Shown: positions 26,386 through 36,552 of the stretch, one piece after another
Numbering within the stretch: the stretch's first letter is position 1
How the letters are laid out: every line of letters begins with the position of its first letter
DNA from: Mycteria americana
Taxonomy: Eukaryota > Chordata > Aves > Ciconiiformes > Ciconiidae
NCBI RefSeq assembly: GCF_035582795.1
Contig: NC_134368.1
Span: 15,420,001 to 15,484,000 of the forward strand
Reading direction: 5' to 3'
Length of the DNA stretch: 64,000 nt
Position numbers and translations under genes: made by a program
Notes under the pieces: generated by a model
The model's database searches: none
Told to the model about the DNA's origin: nothing
Seen by the model: the letters and a program-made list of their open reading frames with translations, nothing else

Positions 26386-29359
26386 AAAGCAAAGCATATC
26401 TCTTGTGGTGGTGTTTTTATCCATAGAACTGGTGCTTCATTTATAGTCATGGTACTAGCTCTCCAACACCACTAATAAAACTAAGTCCTAACGAGAAGAG
26501 TGGTTCCTATATTGTAACTTTCACATTTTTTCTTCTTTTCTGTTTCCTCTTTTTCTGTCAGTTCAGGTGTTTTTTTATTTTATTTTATTTTTTTGCTTTG
26601 CATTTTCCAGACTAAAACCACAAAGGCTCAAAAGCAAATAATCTACTTTTCAGACTTTCTCCCTCAATTTCAACCAAAAGGAGAACAAAAAAACCTCCCA
26701 GTTTGGATTGTGTACATTTAAAATTATTTGTAAATTACGCTTTATGATAGCAAATAAATACAATGGAAGCAACCACAGTGCCACAGCTTAAAAGATAATA
26801 TCACTGGTTCTTGAGTTTGTGCAGGCCTGCTTAGGTCTTTATCTGTGATTCCACTATATAAACAAAAGCTTATCTTTCTTTTGCCATCCTTATCTTGTTC
26901 GTCAGTTGATTGTTTGCTAAGTATCTCGGTGAACAAGACCCCAACGAAAATGGCTGTTCATGTATAATTTGTTTGGATCAGATTAAATTAGAAAGAAGGT
27001 AAAAGTGAGAGACAGAGAAAGTAGAATGGACCTTACAAATGAGTAGTGGAGGTCAAAATGAGTTAGCAAACATTATGCTTGAAGTTTTCCCTTCCTTCTG
27101 TCTGACTTTTCTGTGTACTTTCTGGAAGAGGGTAGCTATAACAGCATGCCCAAAGGAAATTCTTTAGATCATGTGAATTTGAAATGTCTCTTATTATTGT
27201 AATGTAAGAAAATGTCTTGGGAAGAATAAAAGAATCTAACACAATTAGAGTTAACTTAGTTATCTCCCCTTGTCACACTGTTGCCTGCTGACAATTCTTC
27301 CAGTGGCTGCTATTACTTTCTGCTCTACTATGCATTTCTCATACTGATTCATTTTAACTGTTGTATCAGTGCAAGTCTTTGAAATTGATCCTACATTTCT
27401 GCAAGAAGATTCAGAGGCCTGACTGGGATGTGATTTGGAAGGGAGAAGCTAACCATGTTTAAGTCCTTTGTTGTTGTTCTGGTTTTGTATTGCAGTAATA
27501 CCTGTATCTGAGATTCGGACTCCGTTTTGTTCAGAAGCAGCGCTATCTTATGACTTTATTTCAAGTAGATAAGGTAATCAAAGGATGCCTGGGGAATAAA
27601 AAACTTGCAGGACATCATGGCTTGCCAAAGGCACAGCAGGCCGGCAGCGGCAGGGCCAGGATTCTGGAAATCTGTTGTGCTTCAGCAGCATCCGCAAGCT
27701 GCTAGTATAGGCAACTTTCCTGCTTCTCGCTCTCTCCCCAGCTCCTCTCTACTTCACCCTCTCATAGATATAAACCCAGAGGAAAAATATAGTTATCTAG
27801 TCAATGCCCCTTCATTCTACAAGCTGGATAATTTTGTTATGGTGTCCTTCTTCCATTCCTTCTGGCCCATTTTTTAATTAAAACAGATTTGTTGATTTAA
27901 AACCAGAAATTCACAATACCACTATGTAAACTCGCACCCTTGAATAACCTCTTCCAATGGCTAATGGCTCCCATTTTCTAAAATGTACGATTTATTTTTA
28001 TTTTGAATTTTTCAGGTTTCAGTTTCCAGATGTTGAGCCTTGTTAAGTATTTGTCTGATAGATTAATATCTCCCAACTAAATGGATGGTTTTGAATGGTC
28101 TTAAGCTTCTTATAGATAAATTAAATAGATTAGGATTTATAGTCTTTCACATAGATCTTTATAGCTCTTTTCTATGCTTCTTCTATTTGTCAGTATTTTC
28201 TTTTGGGAAAATGAGTATCCTAACTTGGTACTATATTCTGCTTCTGCAGTGGTTTCAGAAAGACCAGACACAGTTGTAACATTTTCCTTGTGTTTGGCTA
28301 GTCCTCGGCTGACATAGCCAGAGATCTTCCAGCCATACCAGTTCATTATTTCCCATGATGACTAAAAGTAGATAGCCTGTATGTGCCTCAGACCTCTGTC
28401 CACACAGTCTTGCTGGTCTCCCACTGCCACAAGATACTGATGATTCAACCACCCCATTTAACTGAATCCCCTCCTCCATCGAGTTACCTTGCCTCCCAAT
28501 GCCTAACCTCACAGCTCCATAAGTCATCCTAATTCTTTCCTTGCTTGGGCCTGCACTGAACCCCACAAACTCCACAGATCATTTTTCATCCCTGTTGTGA
28601 GCATGACCAACAAGATGTGATCCAGTGCCAGCAGCAGGGCAACGATTTACGTCAGAGACAGCTCAAAATGAAAAGTCCTAGGCATCATTTCTATGTGTCC
28701 CCAAAGTCTTTCTCTGTTGTATGGAAAAGGTCAATGGGAAGCCAACAGAAGAGAAGAGGAAAGGAAAACATGTAGCAGTGTTCTTTCAACAAACTACCTA
28801 GTCTACATTTATATGCTGTATATGCATATACATTTTAAAATTTGCAGGGCTGATATGCTTCCCTTTCTTTGCCCATCTCATGGAGACATTCTCAGGCTTA
28901 TTATTTAGTCTGCCATGCGCTTTGAGATCCTCAGTTCACAAAGAAACCTAAAGCATTACTTACTCATTGACAATTCATACAAAACTAAAAAAGCCCCACA
29001 CTCCCAGGGTGATGAAATCACGAGTACTATTAAACAGCGCTCAGTCCACAAAATGCTGCCCTGAAGACTCTGAAAGGACCTCCTCTGAAACTCCATGGTA
29101 CTTAGTAGACTGCCGTTTCAGACAGCACACCCCGATCATCTCTTTCGGACCTCGATACCTCCCAGAAGGCTCATTCCAGTAATGACACTCCCTCTTTGTG
29201 AACTTTAAAAGTCAGTAGCTCTCTCCTTAGTGCATTTCTTATAGTGCACTATAACCTTTTCCAAAATAGTATGGTTCACATGGGATCATGAATTCGACTT
29301 TTTCTTCCTTGTTGACTGTGAGGAACCCTCACGCAGAGGATTTCAAAATGCAGCCGGGC
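26386..29359. other. intergenic, no gene recognised
   Basis: Mostly AT-rich, with a TTTTA-type simple stretch at about 26570-26594. The frames of up to 106 codons here show no motif. From about 28970 to 29180 the composition becomes less AT-rich, without a recognisable gene. Confidence 0.5.
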
Positions 29360-29569
29360 AGGCTATTCCTACAGTGAACATTGCGTCGTGGGACAGTGTG
29401 TCCGTGGAGCACAGCTTCTCGTGTTGTGGCGGAGGACCAGTAAGCGTGCCTCTGAATTGCCTCGGTGTTGGTCGGCTTGTTCTGGCAGCCGGCTTGTGTC
29501 GCTACGTTAAAAGGAATATTTCTAACGGTGCTGGGAAAGCGAAGGGCTTGTTAGCAGGACAACATTACA

Positions 29570-29790
29570 TGGGAACGCTGGCCAGGGTGGACCGAGTTTT
29601 GCCAAGGCGTTTCTCCGCGCAGCGCAGGCCGTAGCCCCTTCGTGCAGGGCGGACTCCTCAGCAGCAGCTGAGGGACGCGGAGGGGCGGCCCGGCCCCGCG
29701 GTGCCGAGGCGGGCCCCGGCGGCTGCTGCGCGGCCTCGGCGGGGCAGCCGGAGGGAGCCGCGGCACCAGCACCGCGGTGCGGAACTGCAA
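29570..29790. promoter_or_regulatory. isolated CpG-rich patch (orphan CpG island)
   Basis: About 220 bp with very high GC and many CpG dinucleotides stand out from AT-rich surroundings. It contains a GC box (AGGGGCGGCC near 29690). A CCAAT box lies at 29811-29815, just to the right. It is over 15 kb from the STX18 island. It is too short for a confident CpG island, but it could be the promoter of an unannotated non-coding transcript or an enhancer-associated CpG patch. The short open frames overlapping it are artefacts of the GC composition. Confidence 0.5.
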
Positions 29791-29889
29791 GGCTTCCTCT
29801 GACCCCGAAACCAATCGTTATTCACTTGAAAGCCAGACTTGCACAAACAAATATTTTGTGTCGCTGTTATGATTATTGTCAGTAACTGT

Positions 29890-30700
29890 CCCCATTGTTC
29901 AGGCGCAGGAATTCCTTTGGTCTCATAAATACTAAACCAAGTCCTCCCCTCCCCCCTTTAACTGTCAGATAATTACACAGTTGGCTTTAGAGTTTAACTT
30001 GTCAAAGGAGTTTCATTACTTTGTTCCTTTTGGGCAGCTTCCACTATTGTGCTTTCTGAACACTAAACAGAACCTATATTAACTGTCAGTTAATTACACA
30101 CCGTTTTTCTTCAGTATTTACCAGTCAAAGGGGCAGGTAGGCTGCAATCCTATCATCTCAATCACTGTCTCTGCTCACAAAAGAATCAATAAAGATGAGT
30201 CACTTAGTGTCACCCAGTGTCTGATACTCAAAGCCACCCATTCCTAATTGCCTTTAGAGATGGATGATAATACAAACTTTGAAGTGATAATCAGCCTAAT
30301 GAGTGGCCTTGCTGAGAGGGTAGATCATGTGTCAGAACAGTTTGCAGATGCTTACAGGCAAACAAAGCCCGCTTTCCTTTTAGAGCTGAGAGGACCATGG
30401 CAAGTCTGGTACCCAGAGCCCAGCACAATGGCAGAGACTGGAGCACAGCAGGACGCTGTAGCCTGCTGATCACAACTGACTCCATCCATCTTGCTCTTTG
30501 CCTTTAATCAGCACAGTCAGAACAAGTCCTCCAGATCTCTGCATGTTTATGCTGGATGTTTAGGCAATAAGTGTGTAAAAGATAAATTCTCTGATTCTGA
30601 GTCATTGGATTTAAATAATAGTGATTGGACTTGATAGGTAATGGCCGGTGATCCCGGCTAAAACTACTGAGTAAATGTAATTAAATACAATCGGGTGCAG
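29890..30700. promoter_or_regulatory. candidate enhancer / conserved non-coding element
   Basis: A motif-dense, repeat-free stretch directly right of the isolated CpG patch. It contains the tandemly duplicated module described separately. Further homeodomain-like and TALE-like words include AGTGATAATCAGC near 30283, TTTAATCAGCACAG near 30504, TGAGTCATTGG near 30598 and AATGTAATTAAATAC near 30675. A 73-codon + frame (30248-30469) has no recognisable motif. The composition resembles deeply conserved developmental enhancers; alignment is needed to confirm. Confidence 0.4.
29960..30131. repeat. diverged tandem duplication of a two-site regulatory module
   Basis: AACTGTCAGATAATTACACA at 29960-29979 recurs as AACTGTCAGTTAATTACACA at 30081-30100, with one mismatch in 20. 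Each is followed by GTCAAAGG, at 30001-30008 and 30124-30131, that is 41 and 43 bp from the module start. The DNA between the shared words is largely unalike. The first word combines CTGTCA (TALE-type, MEIS/PKNOX/TGIF) with TAATTA (homeodomain); the second fits a TCF/LEF-type TCAAAG. What is seen is the duplication; factor identity is inferred. Confidence 0.75.
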
Positions 30701-30883
30701 TCAGCCAGGCAAAGGCAGAGACCATAAAAGGCTCATTCAGACAGCAATGAAAACAAACAACGTCAGCAACAAAAACAAAACCAGTGTTTGGTTTGCTAAT
30801 AAGAGCATGATCTGAGGCCTGATCTACACTCAGTTTTTGCACCCAACGATTTGACCAAATCAATAATTTGAAAAAAACTGCAA

Positions 30884-30908
30884 CAAACAAACAAACAAAC
30901 AAACAAAA
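30884..30908. repeat. (CAAA)n microsatellite
   Basis: About six consecutive CAAA units. Confidence 0.9.
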
Positions 30909-32741
30909 AGACAAATTAAACTGTTAGAATCCCTTAGTCTGGATGCAGTTATATTATCATAAAGACATTTTCTTTTCAAAATAGTTAAGCTGTCATAAAT
31001 GCAGTCAAGTGTGAACAAATAGGCTATGACCATGTTTGTGCTAATATGACTGTCTCAATATAAAAGGGTGGTTTTGGTTTAACAGCCTTTACCAATTTAG
31101 CTAAATTTTGACAAGACTGTGGACTTTGGACACGGCTTCAAAATCATCTCACGCAAAGACTGAGAATCTGTAGGAATACACCAGTTTGATTTCAAAGTAT
31201 AAATGAAATATATGAATGTGCATAAATGGACTGGTTAACAATTTGGACATAATTTTAAACTATTTTTGGGACAAATGCTAAAATCCGTATTCACTTTCTT
31301 AGCACTAGTTTTCAGTGATTCACTGTGAGGGAGAGAAAGGTGGTGAAAAAGCTGAATAAGTGGGTTCAACATTTGACACTGTTTTAATAAGAAGCTGTCA
31401 GAGGTTTTAATATTTTGCAGTCAACTATTTTGCTTGTAAAACTTGTCATGCAAATAAGGAATTATTGTGATAAACCAAATGAGAAATAGAAATTGTTATA
31501 AAAGCAAACTAACCCTTTGAAATGAAAAGAAAGATTATTGCTGCTTTTTAAAAAACTACAGAATGAGGCCTCTTTCGGATAAAACCAATCACATTTACAT
31601 ATTTTTACCAGCTTTACATCTGCCTTGCTTCCGATCTTCAAGTCAGTGAGAAAAGTGCAATCTTTAGGATATGAATGGACAGAAAAGATAGCCTTTTATT
31701 TTTTGTAGTTCACGTATGAATGTAACAGAAGTGCCAGTGGAAAGGTTTTAGAGCTGTCTGATTGTACTAGAGTTTTCCTTTTGAGGTAGCGTTCTCTAAC
31801 TGATGTCTAGGAATACTTTCTGTACGTTCATATGGAAACTTATGTCTTCAAACTCTCTGCTATAATTAATATCAGTAATTAGCCCAACCTAACACTATCT
31901 GAAACTGAATTCACAATAAGGAGTTAGTTTAGTTCTTTTTGTAAAGAACATGAGAAAGGAGATACTTTACTGAATTCATAAGTGGGCTCCAGAGACATGG
32001 GTCCACCAGTGGTCATAGGCTGCCAGAGAGCACACAGGATACCTAAGGTCCCTGAATTCACACAGCTGAAAACACATACGACTGTCCGCCAGTGCTGTGC
32101 TCTCACTCTTGCAGTAGCTAAGCTAACTCAGCTCTTCTGAGTTCCCTCAGTGGCAGCTGTGAATAACACAAAGAGTTTTCCATGCGCTGGGGCTGTGGGC
32201 TTGTTCCCTACAGACCAACTGCCCTTTCGTCTCTGCCCACAAAGCATTGCAGAGAACCGGACTTCTCTAACAGTGCTACCATAGAACTTTTGGGAAGTGG
32301 TTTCAAGCTGTGGAGGCACTTCACCTTCCTTCTTACCTGGGGAATCAGCTGGGAAGGACCACCTTGGCCATACTAAAGTAATATTCTTCTCCAAGGCAAA
32401 TTCTAACCCCCGGTTATATTTCTCCTACGGATAATATTCCTTTAAAATCCTCTTAACTGACACATTTATAGTTCATATGATTTAAGCTAATTTTTAAGTA
32501 ATAAAGTTACTAAACTTTTTTTTTGAATCACTGAATAGCCCCATATGCATATGCATTGGATTATATGCACACCACAGGTTCATGCTAATTTAGCTAAACA
32601 CAAATGTATTCAGAAGCATGCAAGTCTAAAAATGCTGTTTCAAGCACAAAATAGTGCTATCATTACATATCTTATCACTTATAATCAGATTCAAAATCTC
32701 CACCTGAGTTCTAAAGTGTGTTGGACAAAGGGAAAACTTAC
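30909..32741. other. intergenic, no gene recognised
   Basis: AT-rich DNA. A minus-strand donor-like CCCAG|GTAAGA exists at 32337/32336, but I could not pair it with a good acceptor. The 88-codon minus frame through it (32128-32394) has no recognised motif. Confidence 0.45.
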
Positions 32742-32856
32742 CTGCTTACCTGTGGTCAGACCTATAGAACTGAAGTTGATAATTTGTGATTAGTTAATGG
32801 AAATGTGTTGACATATGAATTACGGATGCACGTTTAAGCATGTATGTTGCAGGCAA
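32742..32856 (-). ncRNA. candidate exon of a minus-strand lncRNA (motif-based)
   Basis: This is the best minus-strand exon signature upstream of STX18. Just before 32856 on the minus strand is a long pyrimidine tract ending in CATTTCCAACCCATAG. At the other end two consensus donors lie 8 bp apart: CACAG|GTAAGC (exon end 32750) and AGCAG|GTAAGT (exon end 32742). The exon is 107 or 115 nt and non-coding in appearance. Its strand is divergent from STX18, which would suit an STX18-AS1-like lncRNA. Confidence 0.33.
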
Positions 32857-35034
32857 CTATGGGTTGGAAATGAAAAGGGACGATGAATTGAATAAATGGG
32901 TTTGGTGATGCATGATAGCTCATACCCACGCAAGTAATATTGATTTAAAATTTGGATTGGAGGTAGAGATGTTAAAATCCACGTGACATGATACACTGCA
33001 AGGAATTTACTAACTTTTTTTTTAAACAAAACAAACAGGACTTTTAATGTATCTTTGAAATCCCCTCAGTTGATACTAACCTTAGGATATGACTTTGCTA
33101 TTATTTTGATATCTGCTATTGCATCTTATAGTCATAAAGAAGGTTTTTTTGGTGGTCAGCTCTGTACAGGTAACAACCAAATAATCCACATCTGAAAGAT
33201 TTCCCTAGATATAAAGCCCTAAGAAAGAGAATTATAGCTGTGATTTTCAGAATTTTTTAAATTTTTTGGATGAGTTCAATTTGAGCACCTTAAAGGGATC
33301 TGGTTATCAAAGGATTTTGAATTTCACATGTTCTAAAAATATCTTAAATTAGATACCCAGAAGCAGAGGCAGCCACAATCACTAGTGATCTTTAAAAATC
33401 ACGGGTGTGGTTTCTCCATCAGTTTATGTCACTCTTACACAGGGGCACTGCTGAAAAAGGGAATCCTAACCTCCCCGTTGCCTCTGGTTATGCACTCTCA
33501 CTGCATGAAATGTGCTGGCATTCGTGGTCATGAGCAAGCCAATCTGATGGAAATATAAGCGTACAGAAAATGCAAGGTGATCTGGTTGACTGGGCAGCCA
33601 CACAAGTGGTAATGACAGCACATGGGCAAGGCTGCCAGGGCCGGCAGCGGGCAGGACAGGTCTTTCAGCACCAGCCTGAACTCACATTACCTTAAGAGAC
33701 GATGGAACTGCACCCTGAGTCTGTGTGCATTTGCTTCTTGTACTATGTAAGCAATCTGCTGGTGCTTTGCCAACAGGAAGAGAAAGAAATGCAAACAATA
33801 CAATAAATATTAACCTTTAATAAAAGAAATACTTTAACTTCATGTTAGAGTGAGAGAAGAGCAGAAGAGAAAAAGACTGGAAAGCTTACCAAAGGATGCA
33901 AACCAAGTATGCTCTTGCTTTAAGCTTTTGATTTACATACTGAGATTTACAGCGATAATGAGTTTAAACCAGCATCTCCAAGCTCTTTTACAAATAAGTA
34001 GCTCCAAGTGTTTCACAAATACTTACAGAATTCCATAAAACTTTCCATGAGGCAGCAAAAAGTATACCAGGAGCTAGTCACCTGCCAGTGGAAGGCAAGG
34101 ACATCTTGAGGAAAACACAGCAGGGGTAGTAAAACCTAGCAACACTATAAATAATGGAAACCACAGGAAGAAATTAAGGTAGTTAAAAATAGTTACTGGA
34201 GATGAAATTTGGCCAGGACATGATGGTGTACAATCCTTTTCTCAATCTCAATCATATTAAAAAGTGCCATGAAACTGCTAATGACACACAGGAACTGGAA
34301 TCTCCTTTTGTCTCATCTGAGACATATCTCCAGAGTAAGTAAGAAGCTTGCTTTTAAAATGGTTAGCCCTGTATTTATTCTCGTTGAGCCAGTAAATTTT
34401 ACCAATTATTTTAATTGGACCAGATCCTTGTGTGTTACTGAATAAATTCCCAAACCCACTTCCTACTCTTCTTGGAAATGTCTCCATTTCCCATATTCAT
34501 GCAGTCCAGCTCTTCTCTGAGCTTCAACTCTGTCAAGTCTTACAAACTACTAGGGGAGGAGAGAACTGTAACTGTGGAAGTCTGCAGCAAATTTTGAACA
34601 TTTTCTTTAACACATGCCGTATGGTAGTATAATTTTAAGCAGATAAACTATATAGCAAAAGTCACACTCACAAAATCAAATGTGGCTTTTGCAAAGTCTT
34701 TTCTTATTTTTTAAAGAAAACACAGTATATGATTGTTGATATGCTAAAATGCAGCCTGATTCAGCACTGGGTTGTATTGCCTTCCCTCCCATTGACTTCA
34801 AAATGAATAAACTCAGCCTGGGTATTTGAGAATTCATCGCTGCTAAGACATATTCTGGCAGGTCAACACAAGCATTATTCATAGGCCTCAATTCAGTCTG
34901 TCATCTGAAATGAAAGAGAGCCTTTCTTTAAAAAGCTAAAATCCATCTTTAATTTGTTATCCTAGTAACTGTATCAAAAACTGTTTTAAAATAAATATTA
35001 AAAATGAGAGCAAGCTGATGAGCAATTGAAACAC

Positions 35035-35200
35035 AGTAAAATAGATCTGGAAGTGACTGCAGGGCCACCAAGTCCATGCTCCAGCTATTGCAGGCAACCA
35101 ACTCATAGAATCCTTTTCATAAATATATCAAGCTCTATCTTAAAAGCATCTAGTTTTATTTCTTCAGTTACTGCTATTGTGCAGTTATTTGTATTTCTTC
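35035..35200 (-). mobile_element. old CR1/L3-type LINE 3' fragment
   Basis: The + strand reads AGATCTGGAAGTGACTGCAG, then GGCCACCAAGTCCATGCTCC, then CTATCTTAAAAGCATCTAG. These are the reverse complement of an old CR1/L3-like 3' end ('aagggac...ggccatctagtccag...aaaagcatctag' in the + reading). It is decayed and contiguous with a second such tail. Confidence 0.45.
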
Positions 35201-35207
35201 CAGTTTG

Positions 35208-35320
35208 AGTTACAGATTCATAGATTATACGCCAGAGGGGACCACTGTGATCATCAAGTTTGACCTCCTGTATAACATAATCTGTAGGATTGCCCTGAAT
35301 TCATTTAAGAAGCCAGTGAT
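35208..35320 (-). mobile_element. second old CR1/L3-type LINE 3' fragment
   Basis: The + strand reads ACAGATTCATAGATTATACG followed by AGAGGGGACCACTGTGATCATC and TTTGACCTCCTGTATAACA. I recognise this as the reverse-oriented 3' end of an old reptile/bird CR1-like element ('agattcatagattc...agggaccattgtgatcatctagtctgacctcctgtataac'). It sits in the same orientation immediately after another old tail. Confidence 0.65.
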
Positions 35321-36420
35321 TTTGCAGCCATGAGGTTATTGGGGAAAGGGCACATGAGCCATGGTATCAGTCTAACACTGATGGGATTAATCAGCTCATG
35401 TTAACACACTGATTATCATATAGTAAAGGGAAATGTTTCAAAAGAATACTCCAGTCTGAAAAATAAAGTGAAATCATTTGGACTTCCAGAGAGGTCATGG
35501 TTGAAATATCACAAAACTCCCTTTACTCAAAGCAGATGCTTATTAAGATTAATTTAGTGTGAAAAGTGAACCAGAATGCATATAAAAGACAATGCCTCCT
35601 CAATTATGTAATAGGACACCTCCTCATTATATTGTGTTCACTGAAGATGATGGTATTTTCCTAGGGGATGTATAACTACAGTTTGCCAAAGTCCCTCTCC
35701 CTCATTTTAGATTAAATGTCAGACTGCAGAGCATGAAGCCAAGTGAACAGAAACAAGAGAACTCAAATAAACATTAATTTAAATGAAAAAGAAAAGGCCT
35801 GTTATGTGTGTTTTCTAAATATACATGTTCAAAATAGAAAGTTACAATGATGCCAGGATACAAATACAAAGAATTACTAGCATCTATTAAATGAAATACA
35901 GAAATATGTGTTCTATTAATAGAAACAGAAATACCTCTTTCCTACATTTGTACATGGATTGAAATGAGATGCAAGCTATAGGTGTAAATATTCACGTAAC
36001 TTTGCACATAACTGGAACGACTTCTCTTTCTTGCCACCTTTTCTCTTTTACTCCTGTCTCTTTCTGTGAGCTCCCTCCAGTGTTCTCAAGGAAGTATTGA
36101 ATCATTTCATTTTGGTATATGCCATTTTTATCACATGAAGTACCATGATAAGAAAGATTGCATTCGTCTAACCTAAAATCATCCGCCTCAAAACTAGATG
36201 CCTAGTCTAAGCTGAAAGTCTAGTCTAAACTAGACTCTGAAGATAGGCACTACAAGGACATGCATCTCACCCATCAGAGATGTCCCTTAGAATCAATGGC
36301 ACGCTTTGCCAAAAGGACTACTGGCTGTAGAAGTGGCTAGAGCATGACTTGAGACTGTGTACCAACTCTGAGATTATTTAGAGTTAAGGCATATCAATCC
36401 TTTCCTTCTTTTCCCCTTAG

Positions 36421-36552
36421 GGGCTAACAAGAAGAATTTCTGCTCTAAATTAGAGGTTCATCAGTTGCAAAAGACAGACGACCAGGAAAGCCCGGACACT
36501 GAGTCTCAGTCAACAACATGAAAAGAACAAGTCGGCTCTAAGACCCTATCAG
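36421..36552 (+). ncRNA. candidate exon of unknown + strand transcript (motif-based)
   Basis: A near-ideal acceptor (CCTTTCCTTCTTTTCCCCTTAG) immediately precedes 36421, and a consensus donor TCAG|GTAAGG begins at 36553. They bound a 132-nt exon. One frame (starting GCTAACAAG) stays open for 32 codons, with a hydrophilic product ending in ...DTESQSTT, before a stop; the other frames stop early. It lies about 8.8 kb upstream of the STX18 ATG on the same strand. It could be a lncRNA exon or, less likely, an upstream non-coding exon of STX18. I do not recognise the peptide. Confidence 0.35.

Larger units (their letters stand above)
32857..36420. other. intergenic with old repeat remnants
   Basis: Besides the CR1/L3-type tails at 35035-35320, an ancient-repeat relic lies at about 34751-34803 (core CCCATTGACTTCAAAATG). 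A short inverted repeat, AGTCTAG-6-CTAGACT, is at 36217-36236. No gene is recognised. Confidence 0.5.

Noticed and set aside
32337-32372. 36-nt minus-strand exon with a strong CCCAG|GTAAGA donor
   Set aside because: The only nearby acceptor lacks a pyrimidine tract, so the pair is not convincing.
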